A stretch of DNA of 64,000 nt. Source: Hymenobacter siberiensis (GTDB lineage: Bacteria > Bacteroidota > Bacteroidia > Cytophagales > Hymenobacteraceae). Shown here piece by piece: positions 19,067 through 27,959 of this stretch. The notes under the pieces are model-generated. The model was given only the letters and a program-made list of their open reading frames with translations. It had not been told where the DNA came from and did no database searches. How positions within the stretch are numbered: the stretch's first letter is position 1; each line of letters starts with the position of its first letter. The stretch lies in the NCBI RefSeq assembly GCF_018967845.1, contig NZ_JAHLZZ010000001.1:1178001-1242000 (forward strand), written 5' to 3'. Made by a program: the position numbers and the translations under genes.

Positions 19067-20323
19067 CTATTTAGCAACCAGCTTAATGGTGAATACGGTT
19101 CCGCCGTTGAGGCCGCTGCCAGCGCGCAGCACCATGTGCTGGGCATCGATGGACAGGATGCGGTACACCCGCTCGGTGACGGAGGCATCGGTAGCGCCAA
19201 TGAAGGCACCCATCCGCGTGAGGGTGAACTGCGCTAGCCCCGTACCGGCCGACGGCCCAAACACGAAGGGCGAGGTGCCCGTCTGGGGAGCCTGGCAGGA
19301 GTAGCCATTGGCCGAGAAGGTTTCGGCCTTGGCATCGTAGGAGAAAATGTTGGTGTTCGAGAACTTGTACTCGTCATCGGACTGGCAGGCGGGCAGCTGC
19401 CCGGCTAGCACGCCGGCAAAGTAGGAGGTGGGCGCGGCTTCGGTGCCTACCACAATGGGGGCGTCGGCGGCATTGTCCAGCAGCCACGTTTTGGAAGAGC
19501 CGCCGGTGAGCAGCAGCTTATAGGGGGCCGTGGCATCGTAGGGCGCGAAGGTGAGGGTGGTGCGGGTACCGTCGGGGTTGGTGCCGCGCAGGCGCAGGCG
19601 GGTATCAGTGGCTTCCAGTACGTCGTAGGTTTTGTTCACCACCGAGTCCGTGAGGCCCAGGAAGGTCTTTTTGCCTTTCAGCACAATCTGCGGGTTGCCG
19701 CTGGCATTGGGCCGGAACACGAAGTCGGTCGCGAAGTTCAGCGAAGCGCCGCAGGCTCCGTTCTGGAAGGTCTGGCCGGCGCTGTTGTAGTTGATGGTAA
19801 ACGCGCTGCTGAACGAAAACTGGTCGTCGAGCTGGCAGGCGGGTAGCGTGGTGGAGGTCGAAATGGGCACGCCACCGGCCGTTTCCCGCACAATGGCCCC
19901 GGGCTGGCTCGAAAACGCCCATACCCGGATGCCGCTGCCCGCGCAGTTCACCACCTTGCTGAAGGTGGCATTGGCACAGGGGTCGGCAATGGTCACGGTC
20001 TGCTTGGCCGAGATGCCGGTGCCGCCGCGGCCGGCCGTGGTCAGCTCTACCTGGTAGGAGCCGCCGCGGGGGTAGGTGTGCATCACGGTAGGCCCCGAGG
20101 CGATGGAATTATCGCCGAAGTTCCACTGGTAGAGAAAGCCGGCGGTGCTGGTGCTGGTGAAGGACACCACGGTCGGAAACTCGGTGGTGTTGACCTGGGA
20201 GGTAAAGGTGGAGGTGGGCACGGGGCCTTCGAGCTTGCTATCGTCGCCGGCTTTCTTGCAGGAAGTCAGTAGCAGGGGCGTCATCAGCACGCCCAGCACG
20301 GCGGTACGAAGTATATTTTTCAT
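19067..20323 (-). CDS. PKD-domain surface lipoprotein of the glucan locus
   Basis: 418 aa with a lipoprotein signal (LLLTSCKK). A PKD domain occupies about residues 35-115 (YQWNFGDNS...HTYPRGGSYQVEL). Two further repeats share LPACQxDD near the start, FVFxP in the middle and GxTDxxV later, and look like lipocalin-type beta modules. It sits just after susD, where surface glycan-binding proteins (SusE/F-like) are encoded, so glucan capture at the cell surface is the likely role. No catalytic motif was seen. Confidence 0.75.
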   Translation of the reverse strand: MKNILRTAVLGVLMTPLLLTSCKKAGDDSKLEGPVPTSTFTSQVNTTEFPTVVSFTSTSTAGFLYQWNFGDNSIASGPTVMHTYPRGGSYQVELTTAGRGGTGISAKQTVTIADPCANATFSKVVNCAGSGIRVWAFSSQPGAIVRETAGGVPISTSTTLPACQLDDQFSFSSAFTINYNSAGQTFQNGACGASLNFATDFVFRPNASGNPQIVLKGKKTFLGLTDSVVNKTYDVLEATDTRLRLRGTNPDGTRTTLTFAPYDATAPYKLLLTGGSSKTWLLDNAADAPIVVGTEAAPTSYFAGVLAGQLPACQSDDEYKFSNTNIFSYDAKAETFSANGYSCQAPQTGTSPFVFGPSAGTGLAQFTLTRMGAFIGATDASVTERVYRILSIDAQHMVLRAGSGLNGGTVFTIKLVAK

Positions 20324-20391
20324 GGGAATTCAAAGGAGAGGGGTGAGATGCCTGGGGCCGGCAGCGGGGAGGCCGCCGGCCCGGCGGTCAT

Positions 20392-21882
20392 TTAATAGCC
20401 AGTATTTTGCGTGAGGGCGGGGTTCACGTCGCGCTCCGACTGCGGAACGGGCAGCACAATGTTGAAGGGCTTCACGCCCTTGGCCGTGTACTGCAGCAGC
20501 TCGCCGGTGCGCTTCATATCGAACCACCGGTCGTTTTCGAACGCCAGCTCGTACTTGCGCTCGCGCCACACGGCGGTTTTGAAGGCCGTGGCGCTCAGGC
20601 CGGCGGCCAAATCGTGCGGGCCAGCCGTGCCAACAGCCTCTCCAAACGAGCGGCGGCGCACCTTGTTGATGGCCTCCAGGCCCTCGGCCGTGGGGCCCAC
20701 GCCCTCGGCCATAATCAGGTACATCTCGGCCAGGCGCAGCACCGCAATGTTCAGCTCCGAGTCCCAGACGTTGGTATTCACCTTGCCGATAAACCACTTT
20801 TTGCAGCCGTAGCCGCGGGGCGAGCCCGGCAGCGAAGCCGGCTGGGTGCGGCCGTCGGGGTAGGCGTCGCCGGGCTTCCAGATGGTCACGTCGCGGCGCA
20901 GGTCGCCGGTTTCGTAGCCGGCCACAAAGGCGTCTTCGGGAATGTTGAAGCCGTAGCCGCCCTGGGGCACAATGCCCTGGCCGCGGGGCCCGAAGAACTC
21001 GTTGCCCACAAAGCCCAGGCCATCAAACGTGTACTGGTTGCGGCCCGCCACGTACTGCACCTCAAAGAGCGACTCCTTGCCGTTCTCGTTGCCTACCTTA
21101 AAGTTGTCGCCGTAGTTGGCCCACAGGCTCTTGCCGCTGCTGTTGATGACGGTGCGCGCCTGAGTGGCAGCCTCCGCCATTTTGCCCTCGGTGAGGTACA
21201 CCTTGGCCAGCAGGCCGGCGGCGGCCCACTTGGTGGCGCGGCCCAGCTCATCGCCGCTATACGAGGCCGGCAGCTTGGTAATGGCGTCGAGCAGGTCCTT
21301 CTCAATTACGGGGTAAATCTGGGCTACCGGTGTGCGGGGCACGTTCACTTCGGCCACCGTGGTGGGCGGCGTGGTGAGCAGGGGCACATCGCCGAAAGCC
21401 CGCACCAGGTCGAAGTAGTACTTGGCCCGCAGGAACTCGGCCTCGCCAATGGAGCGGGCCTGAATGGCCGGGTCAATCTGCATGGCCGGCACCTTTTGGA
21501 GCACAATGTTAGCCCGGCCAATGCCGATGTAGCAGCCTCCCCACAGGCGCGAAGTGAGCGGGTTGGTGGCCGGAATGTTGTAGTTATCGAGCTGCTGCTG
21601 CTCAATGCCGTCGCCGCCCCCGCCGCCGCCGGTGTAGGAAATATCGGAGCCAATGTCGCCGATGCCCCACAGGGCATAGTTGTACTGCCCGCCCTTACCC
21701 AACTCGCTATAGATAGCGTTGGTGGCCTGAATGGCGTCGGTGGTTGTTTTGTAGAAGTTGGCGTCGGTCACCTGGTCGGAGGGCGACTCGTCCAGAAACT
21801 TCTTGCCGCAGCTGGCCGAAAGCAGGCCGAGGGTAAGCAGCAGCGCGCTGCTGGCGAATTTAGGAGAAATGGTGAGTTTCAT
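20392..21882 (-). CDS. SusD/RagB family nutrient-binding outer-membrane lipoprotein
   Basis: 496 aa with a lipoprotein signal (LGLLSASCGKK) and the SusD hallmarks: FYKTTTDAIQATNAIYSEL near residue 45, EAEFLRAKYYFDLVRAFGDVPL near 150, and the C-terminal RxxELAFENDRWFDMKRTGELLQY. SusD proteins cap the SusC pore and deliver oligosaccharides to it. It is encoded 19 bp after its susC partner. Confidence 0.96.
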   Translation of the reverse strand: MKLTISPKFASSALLLTLGLLSASCGKKFLDESPSDQVTDANFYKTTTDAIQATNAIYSELGKGGQYNYALWGIGDIGSDISYTGGGGGGDGIEQQQLDNYNIPATNPLTSRLWGGCYIGIGRANIVLQKVPAMQIDPAIQARSIGEAEFLRAKYYFDLVRAFGDVPLLTTPPTTVAEVNVPRTPVAQIYPVIEKDLLDAITKLPASYSGDELGRATKWAAAGLLAKVYLTEGKMAEAATQARTVINSSGKSLWANYGDNFKVGNENGKESLFEVQYVAGRNQYTFDGLGFVGNEFFGPRGQGIVPQGGYGFNIPEDAFVAGYETGDLRRDVTIWKPGDAYPDGRTQPASLPGSPRGYGCKKWFIGKVNTNVWDSELNIAVLRLAEMYLIMAEGVGPTAEGLEAINKVRRRSFGEAVGTAGPHDLAAGLSATAFKTAVWRERKYELAFENDRWFDMKRTGELLQYTAKGVKPFNIVLPVPQSERDVNPALTQNTGY

Positions 21883-21901
21883 CGTCGTAAGTCGTTAAGG
21901 A

Positions 21902-24900
21902 TTAGAAGCCCAGGTTGAGGCCGGCCAGGAACACGCGCGGCTGTGGGTATACGCCCAGGTCTACCCCGCGCGAGCCCACCTCGGGGTCGAAGCCGGTGTA
22001 CTTGGTCAGGGTCACCAGGTTTTGGGCCGACACGTACACGCGCAGCTGCTTGGCGGCAATGCGGCTGGACAGGGCCGTGGGCAGGCTGTAGCCCAGCGTC
22101 AGGGTTTTGATGCGCAGGTAGGAACCGTCTTCGATGTAGTAGCTGCTCACGCGCAGGTTGTTGTTGGGGTCGCCGGCAATGGCGCGGGGCACGTCGGTGC
22201 TAGTGCCTTCGCCGGTCCAGCGGCCCAGCACGCGGGTACTGCCGCTGCTGTTGCCATACAGGGCGCTTTCCAGGATGTAGCGGTTCTGGTTGTAAATCTG
22301 GTTGCCCTGCGAACCCTGCACAAACACATTTAGGTCGATACCCTTAAAGGTCAGGCTGTTGTTCACGCCGTAGGTGAACTTGGGGTTGGGGTTGCCGATG
22401 TAGGTGCGGTCCGAGGCATTAATCACGCCGTCGCCGTTCAGGTCCTTGAAGCGGATGTCGCCGGGGGCGGTGCTGGTTTGCGAGTTGGTGCCGCCGGTTT
22501 GGGTGGCGTGGTTTTTTACGTCTTCCGGCGTCTGGAACAGGCCATCGGCCACGTAGCCGAAGAACGAGCCGAAGGGCTGGCCCTGGTCGTAGCGCACAAT
22601 CACGCCGCTCAGGCTGCTCAGGCCATCATAAGGCTGCCCGGCACCCAGTGATTCCAGCTTGGTCTTGTAAGCCGAGAAGTTCAGGTTGGTGGTCCAGGTC
22701 AGGCCCGAAGTGCCGCCCTGGATGTTGCGCGAGGTCAGCGACACGTCCACGCCGCGGTTGTAGGCCGAGGCCGCGTTGCGGTTCACACTCTCATAGGTGC
22801 CCGACACCAGCGACACGGGTACCGGCGCAATCAGGTTGGGCGAGGTGCGGTCGTAGAGGTCGATGGTGGCCTCAAAGCGGTTGTCGAGGAAGCCGAAGTC
22901 GAAGCCCAGGTTGGTCTGGTTGTTGGTTTCCCAGCGCAGGTCGGGGTTGGCCAGGCGCGTAGGCGCGGCACCCGTCTGAATGGTGCCGCTGGGCCCGAAG
23001 GGATACGAAATGGCCGAGTTGATGGAGTAGAGGTAGGCGAAGCGCCCGGCGTTGTTGGGGTTGCCCACCTTGCCGTAGCCCACGCGCACCTTCAGGTTGC
23101 TGATAACAGCGTTGCCCTTGAGGAATGCCTCCTCCGACACCCGCCAGCCGGCCGATACGCCGGGGAAGAAGCCGAACTGCTGGCCGGGCGGGAAGTTGCC
23201 CGAGCCATCGTAGCGGGCAATGGCCGAGAACAGGTACTTGCCGGCAAACTCGTAGTTGAGGCGGGTAAAGTAGCTGGCCAGGTGCGAGGTGGGGTTGATA
23301 ATGCCCGCGTTGGCCAGCGACGTGTTCAGCGGGCCGGTGTTAATCACCTGCAGGTCGTTGCGCAGATAGCCCGTGCGGTAGGCTTCCACGTTGCTGAAGT
23401 TGAAAGCCTGCGCCGACTGGCCCAGCAGCAGCGTTACCTGGTGCTTGTTGGCAAAGAGGTGGTCGTAGGTGGCCGTGTTCTCAATCAGGTAGCTCGGCGT
23501 GTAGCCGGCCGTAGCCGTGGCACCGGCCAGGTTGTAGCGGGTGCTGTACACATCAGTGCCCACCCGCAGCTCGGGAATGGTGGGCCGGAAAGAATTGAAG
23601 TTGTCAAAAATCAGGTCGGCACCCACGTTGGTGCGGAAGCGCAGGCCTTTCAGGGGCTCCACTTCCACAAAGAAGGTGGTGAGGGCCCGGTTGCGGGTGA
23701 ATTTCTGATTGTTGAGGGTGGCCGCTACAATGGGGTTTTCCTCAATAAAGTTGTCCTGGGCACCGCGCGGCTCATAGTAGTAGCCATCGGGTCGGAACAC
23801 CGGGATAATGGCCGGAATGCGCAGCGCCTGCTGCACCGTGCCATACTCGCCGCTATTGGTCGTAATCTGCCGGTCTTCCAGGTGGGTAATCGAAATGCTG
23901 TTGCCGATTTTCAGAATCTTGTTTATCTGCAGGTCGCCGTTGGCGCGCAGCGTAAACCGCTCAAAATTAGAGCCCACAATGGTACCGTCCTGCTTAAAGT
24001 AGCTGGCCGAAACTGCAAAGCGTGCCTTGTCGCCGCCGCCCGTGGCCGACAGCGAATAGTTCTGAATAGCCGCCCGGCGGAACACCTCGTCCTGCCAGTT
24101 GGTGCCCGTGCCCAGGGCCTGCGGATTGCGCAGGCGGTCTACCACAATGGGCTGGCCCGCCGCGAGGCGGTTTTCGTTGTTAATCACCGCGTATTGCTCG
24201 GCCGTGAGCAGGCTCAGTTTGCGCGATACATCCTGCACGCCCCGGTAGGCATCCACGTTGATGGTGGATTGCCCGGACTTGCCGCGCTTGGTGGTGATGA
24301 TGACCACGCCGTTGGCGGCCCGCACGCCGTAGATGGCCGTGGCCGAGGCATCCTTCAGGATGTCAATGGTTTCAATGTCGTTGGGGCTGATGGCGTTCAG
24401 TTGGTTCTCGCTGCCGTTGTCGGGTAGCGGGAAGCCGTCGACTACGTACAGCGGGTTGTTGTTGCCGGCCGATGTAATACCCCGCACGCGCACCGAAGTG
24501 CCCGCCGCGCCGCCCGGCGCGCCACCGTTAGAAGTTACCGTAACGCCCGCCGCCCGGCCCTGCAAGGCCTGGGTAGCATCGGCCACTGGCTGGGAGGCAA
24601 TCTCCTTCGCTGTTACCGATGATACAGCCCCCGTCACGCTGCCGCGCTGCTGGGTACCGTAGCCCACTACCACTACTTCGTTCAGCTTCTGCTCGTCTAC
24701 GGCCATCGACACGGATACCGTGCCATTGGCGCTCACGACGGCCTCTTGCGTCCGGTAGCCGATGTAGCTAAATACCAAGGTACTGCGCTCGGGCGCATTC
24801 AGCGAGAAGCTGCCGTCGGCGTTGGTCGTAGTGCCAATCGTGGTGCCCTTTACAAGCACCGTCACGCCGGGCAGGCCGCCGCCGCTGCCGTCGGTCACGC

Positions 24901-25045
24901 GCCCGCTTACGGGTACATCGGCTACAGGCCGCATCACCGGGCGCGAAGCCGAAGCCGGAGCTCCGTGCGCTAGGATGGGCATCCCGCAAGCCAGCAGCAC
25001 CGCAGAGCGGCGCAACAGAGCAATCAGGTAATAATTTCGCTTCAT
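21902..25045 (-). CDS. SusC/RagA family TonB-dependent transporter
   Basis: 1047 aa. A signal peptide is followed by a carboxypeptidase-D-like regulatory domain (VSGRVTDGSGGGLPGVTVLV), the TonB-box-like VVVVGYGTQ, the plug domain (DASATAIYGVRAANGVVII) and a 22-strand barrel that ends in LAGLNLGF. There is no N-terminal STN domain, so it is unlikely to signal through an anti-sigma factor. The ATG at 25045 opens the signal peptide; an upstream in-frame start at 25096 does not. It imports oligosaccharides released by the GH16 enzymes. Confidence 0.96.
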   Translation of the reverse strand: MKRNYYLIALLRRSAVLLACGMPILAHGAPASASRPVMRPVADVPVSGRVTDGSGGGLPGVTVLVKGTTIGTTTNADGSFSLNAPERSTLVFSYIGYRTQEAVVSANGTVSVSMAVDEQKLNEVVVVGYGTQQRGSVTGAVSSVTAKEIASQPVADATQALQGRAAGVTVTSNGGAPGGAAGTSVRVRGITSAGNNNPLYVVDGFPLPDNGSENQLNAISPNDIETIDILKDASATAIYGVRAANGVVIITTKRGKSGQSTINVDAYRGVQDVSRKLSLLTAEQYAVINNENRLAAGQPIVVDRLRNPQALGTGTNWQDEVFRRAAIQNYSLSATGGGDKARFAVSASYFKQDGTIVGSNFERFTLRANGDLQINKILKIGNSISITHLEDRQITTNSGEYGTVQQALRIPAIIPVFRPDGYYYEPRGAQDNFIEENPIVAATLNNQKFTRNRALTTFFVEVEPLKGLRFRTNVGADLIFDNFNSFRPTIPELRVGTDVYSTRYNLAGATATAGYTPSYLIENTATYDHLFANKHQVTLLLGQSAQAFNFSNVEAYRTGYLRNDLQVINTGPLNTSLANAGIINPTSHLASYFTRLNYEFAGKYLFSAIARYDGSGNFPPGQQFGFFPGVSAGWRVSEEAFLKGNAVISNLKVRVGYGKVGNPNNAGRFAYLYSINSAISYPFGPSGTIQTGAAPTRLANPDLRWETNNQTNLGFDFGFLDNRFEATIDLYDRTSPNLIAPVPVSLVSGTYESVNRNAASAYNRGVDVSLTSRNIQGGTSGLTWTTNLNFSAYKTKLESLGAGQPYDGLSSLSGVIVRYDQGQPFGSFFGYVADGLFQTPEDVKNHATQTGGTNSQTSTAPGDIRFKDLNGDGVINASDRTYIGNPNPKFTYGVNNSLTFKGIDLNVFVQGSQGNQIYNQNRYILESALYGNSSGSTRVLGRWTGEGTSTDVPRAIAGDPNNNLRVSSYYIEDGSYLRIKTLTLGYSLPTALSSRIAAKQLRVYVSAQNLVTLTKYTGFDPEVGSRGVDLGVYPQPRVFLAGLNLGF

Positions 25046-25105
25046 GGTGAGAGTTGAAAATGGTATAGTGGGAATTAGAAGCAACTGGGTATTCAAAAAA
25101 CTGGG

Positions 25106-27613
25106 TTATCGGGAGGTTGCGGCCGTAGCCGCGCCGGCGGGTAGCGGGCCGCCGGAGGGCCGCACCGCGCCGGTCGTGTTGCTGGTGGTCGGCGTGGTGC
25201 CGGCTACCGGGCCGCCCGCATAGCGGAAGCGCATCATCTGGGAGCCTACGCGCAGGGTGTACCAGCCGTTTTCCAGCTGGGGCCGGCCCTGGCCATCGGG
25301 GTAGCTCAGGTCGCGCAGCGGGTCAATATCGAAGGTGAGCTCGCGGCTCTGGCCGGGGGCAAAGGGCTGCTTCTCGAAGTGCTTCAGCAGGCGTACCGGG
25401 CGGGCCACGCGGCCTACCTCATCGGTCAGGAACCAGAGCACCGCCTCCTGGCCGGCGCGGGCACCGGTGTTGGCCACGCGCACCGTGGCGCGCAGCTTGG
25501 CGGCCGGCCCGGTCAGCACCGAGTCGCTCAGCGCCAGCCCCGAGTAGGCGTAAGTAGTATAGCTCAGGCCCTCGCCGAATTCGGTGAGCATCGAGCTCTT
25601 GTACTTGGCCCCGCGCTGCTCAAAGCCCGCGCCGAAGTCGCTCAAATCAAGACTATTCTCGTTGTTGTCGTGGTGGTAGTTGGTGATGTGGCCGGCAAAC
25701 TGCGGGTAAGTAAACGGCAGCTTACCGCTCGGATTGGTCTTCCCGCTGATGATTTCGGCCAGGGCCGTGCCGCCGCCGTAGCCTGGCAGCCCCGCCCAGA
25801 TAATGGCCGGCGTGCCCTCGGCCACGCTCCGGATGATGCCCGGCCGCCCGCCAATCATCAGCAGAATGGTGGGCTTGCCGCTGGCCTGGGCCGTGCGCGC
25901 CAGCTGCTGCTGGTCGTCGGGCAGGGTCAGGTCGGAGGTGTTGCCCAGGCCTTCGGTGTACGGGCGCTCGCCCAGGGCCAGTACTACGGCATCGGCCTGC
26001 CGGGCGGCGCGGGCAATGCTGGCCAGCAGCAGGTTGCCTTTGGCGTCGCGGTAGGGCAGCATCTCTACTTTGGCCTGCGGGTACTCGCGGCGCAGGGCTT
26101 CGAGCACGGTGGGCACGTCCTTGGGGTAAGCCTCTTCGGGACGGCCCTGCCAAGCCAGGGTCCAGCCGCCGCACAGGTTGGCGCGGGAGTCGGCCGAGGG
26201 GCCCACTACCAGCAGGCGCTTCACCCTGGCCGGGGCCATGGGCAGGATATTTTGCTCATTTTTAAGCAGTACCACCGACTCGCGGGCGGCACCAACGGCC
26301 TGGGCACGCAGGGCTGGGTCGCCTACGCGGCTCAGCCGGTCGGCACGCGGCATGGGGTTTTCAAACAACCCGATTCCATCCTTCATCTGCAGCACGCGGC
26401 CGGCCGAAAGGTCGATGCGGGCCTGCGTGAGGCGGCCCTCCTGCACCAGCTCCTTCACATAGCGGCAGAAGGTGGTAGTGTAAGGCGTCATGGCCATGTC
26501 CACGCCCGCGTCAATGGCCATCCAGGTGGCTTCCTTTTCATTAGCCGCCACTTTCTGAATGCGTACCAGCCGGATAATGTCTTCCCAGTCGGTCACGGCC
26601 ACGCCCTTGAAGCCCATCTGGCGTCGCAGCAGGTCCGTCAGAATGGCCTTGGAGGCGTGCACCGGCTCGCCGTTGATTTCGCCGGAGTTAATCATGATTG
26701 ACTTCAGGCCGGAATCGATTGCGGCCTGGAACGAAGGCCGGAAGAACTCCTGCAGCCGCTGGTCTGGAATGAGGGCATTGGTACGGTCCCAGCCATTGCG
26801 CGGGTCCGAGTAGCCCAGGAAATGCTTGCCGCAAGCCGCTACTTTGTAGGGCGCGATTTCTGTGTTGGTCTGCATCTCCCGCACGAAGGCGCTGCCCAGC
26901 GTGGCGGCAACCAGCGGGTCTTCGCCGTAGGTTTCGTAGAAGCGGGGCCAGTAAGTGTTCACGCCCAGGTCCAGGACCGGTGCAAACACCCAGTGATGCC
27001 CCAAATCAGCCGATTCAAGTATCGTGGCGCGGGCCGTCTGGCGGGCCAGCTCCGGATTGAAGCTGGCGCCGATGTTGATGTTGTGCGGGAAGATGGCGGT
27101 GCCGCTCACGTAGCTGGCCCCGTGCATGTGGTCGATGCCATAAATCATGGGGATGTGCAGCCGCGATTCGCGCAGGGCGATGCGTTGCAGCGCAGCCGAG
27201 TAGCGCAGCCATTGCGTGGCCGGTACAGCCTCCCCGTTGATGAAGGACCCAATGTGAAAATCCCGAACCAGAGCAGTTGCTTTGGCCGAATCGAGGGTGA
27301 CATCACCACCGGCGCCAGTATGATTTATCGCCGAAATATTCAACTGGGTCATCTGCCCAATTTTTTCTTCCAGCGTCATCTGCGCCAGCAGCTGCTGCAC
27401 ACGCGGGCTAAAGGTGGCGGCCGGTAGCTCAGCCGCAATGCTCACGGTAGGCGGAGCTACCGTGGCCATGGGGACAACCCCGCGCTGGCAGGCCGCCAGG
27501 AGTGGCACCGCTAGTAATAGATTGCGCCATCCAAATAAGGAAGGCTGGACTGCCGATGACAAGCCCGAACCGGCAAGTATGCGAAGGCGAATCAGGGAGG
27601 AAAATAAAGGCAT
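25106..27613 (-). CDS. Glycoside hydrolase family 3 beta-glucosidase
   Basis: 835 aa with a lipoprotein-like signal (LLAVPLLAACQRG, Cys about residue 42). The GH3 N-terminal barrel carries KHFLGYSDP and the nucleophile motif GVAVTDWEDI. The C-terminal alpha/beta sandwich and a fibronectin-III-like domain (LTFDIDPLRDLSY) follow. Expected to release glucose from beta-gluco-oligosaccharides in the periplasm. It is the first gene of the seven-gene locus and lies directly after the candidate promoter. Confidence 0.93.
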   Translation of the reverse strand: MPLFSSLIRLRILAGSGLSSAVQPSLFGWRNLLLAVPLLAACQRGVVPMATVAPPTVSIAAELPAATFSPRVQQLLAQMTLEEKIGQMTQLNISAINHTGAGGDVTLDSAKATALVRDFHIGSFINGEAVPATQWLRYSAALQRIALRESRLHIPMIYGIDHMHGASYVSGTAIFPHNINIGASFNPELARQTARATILESADLGHHWVFAPVLDLGVNTYWPRFYETYGEDPLVAATLGSAFVREMQTNTEIAPYKVAACGKHFLGYSDPRNGWDRTNALIPDQRLQEFFRPSFQAAIDSGLKSIMINSGEINGEPVHASKAILTDLLRRQMGFKGVAVTDWEDIIRLVRIQKVAANEKEATWMAIDAGVDMAMTPYTTTFCRYVKELVQEGRLTQARIDLSAGRVLQMKDGIGLFENPMPRADRLSRVGDPALRAQAVGAARESVVLLKNEQNILPMAPARVKRLLVVGPSADSRANLCGGWTLAWQGRPEEAYPKDVPTVLEALRREYPQAKVEMLPYRDAKGNLLLASIARAARQADAVVLALGERPYTEGLGNTSDLTLPDDQQQLARTAQASGKPTILLMIGGRPGIIRSVAEGTPAIIWAGLPGYGGGTALAEIISGKTNPSGKLPFTYPQFAGHITNYHHDNNENSLDLSDFGAGFEQRGAKYKSSMLTEFGEGLSYTTYAYSGLALSDSVLTGPAAKLRATVRVANTGARAGQEAVLWFLTDEVGRVARPVRLLKHFEKQPFAPGQSRELTFDIDPLRDLSYPDGQGRPQLENGWYTLRVGSQMMRFRYAGGPVAGTTPTTSNTTGAVRPSGGPLPAGAATAATSR

Positions 27614-27959
27614 CTGTAGTATTCAGTTGACCAAATGTAGTAGAGTGTGTTGAGCTAATACAACTCAATAAATGCCCTGAAACGCTTTATTTGAAGGTTT
27701 TGAGGTATTTTCAAAAATGGTTTATACGCTTGCCACACACGCGTCAATTGCTGATTCTCGCTTGATTCGGGTAGCCGGAGCGTTTTGGTCTTCTGTCTGA
27801 TAGGCTAAAAAACAACAAAAAAAAACGGCTATTGTTGAAAAAAAACGGGGAATAATTCCCAAGTAGTGAATTATCAGGCTGAATGCCGGCCAGAGCAGTT
27901 ATTAATACCTGAAAAGCTATTTCTGCTAGTCACAAACGTTGCCGGAGTATTGGGTGCGC
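27614..27959. other. Intergenic region between receptor gene and glucan locus
   Basis: 346 bp, AT-rich against its surroundings. It holds the promoter listed at 27632-27663 and runs of A (around 27810-27850). No gene or strong hairpin was seen. The A-rich tracts could bend DNA or serve as part of an operator. Confidence 0.5.
27632..27663 (-). promoter_or_regulatory. Bacteroidota-type promoter of the glucan locus
   Basis: On the minus strand, TTG (27663-27661), 21 bases of spacer and TACATTTG (27639-27632) match the Bacteroidota sigma-ABfr pattern TTG-N19-21-TAnnTTTG. It lies 19 bases before the GH3 start codon, so the 5' leader would be very short. Confidence 0.55.
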
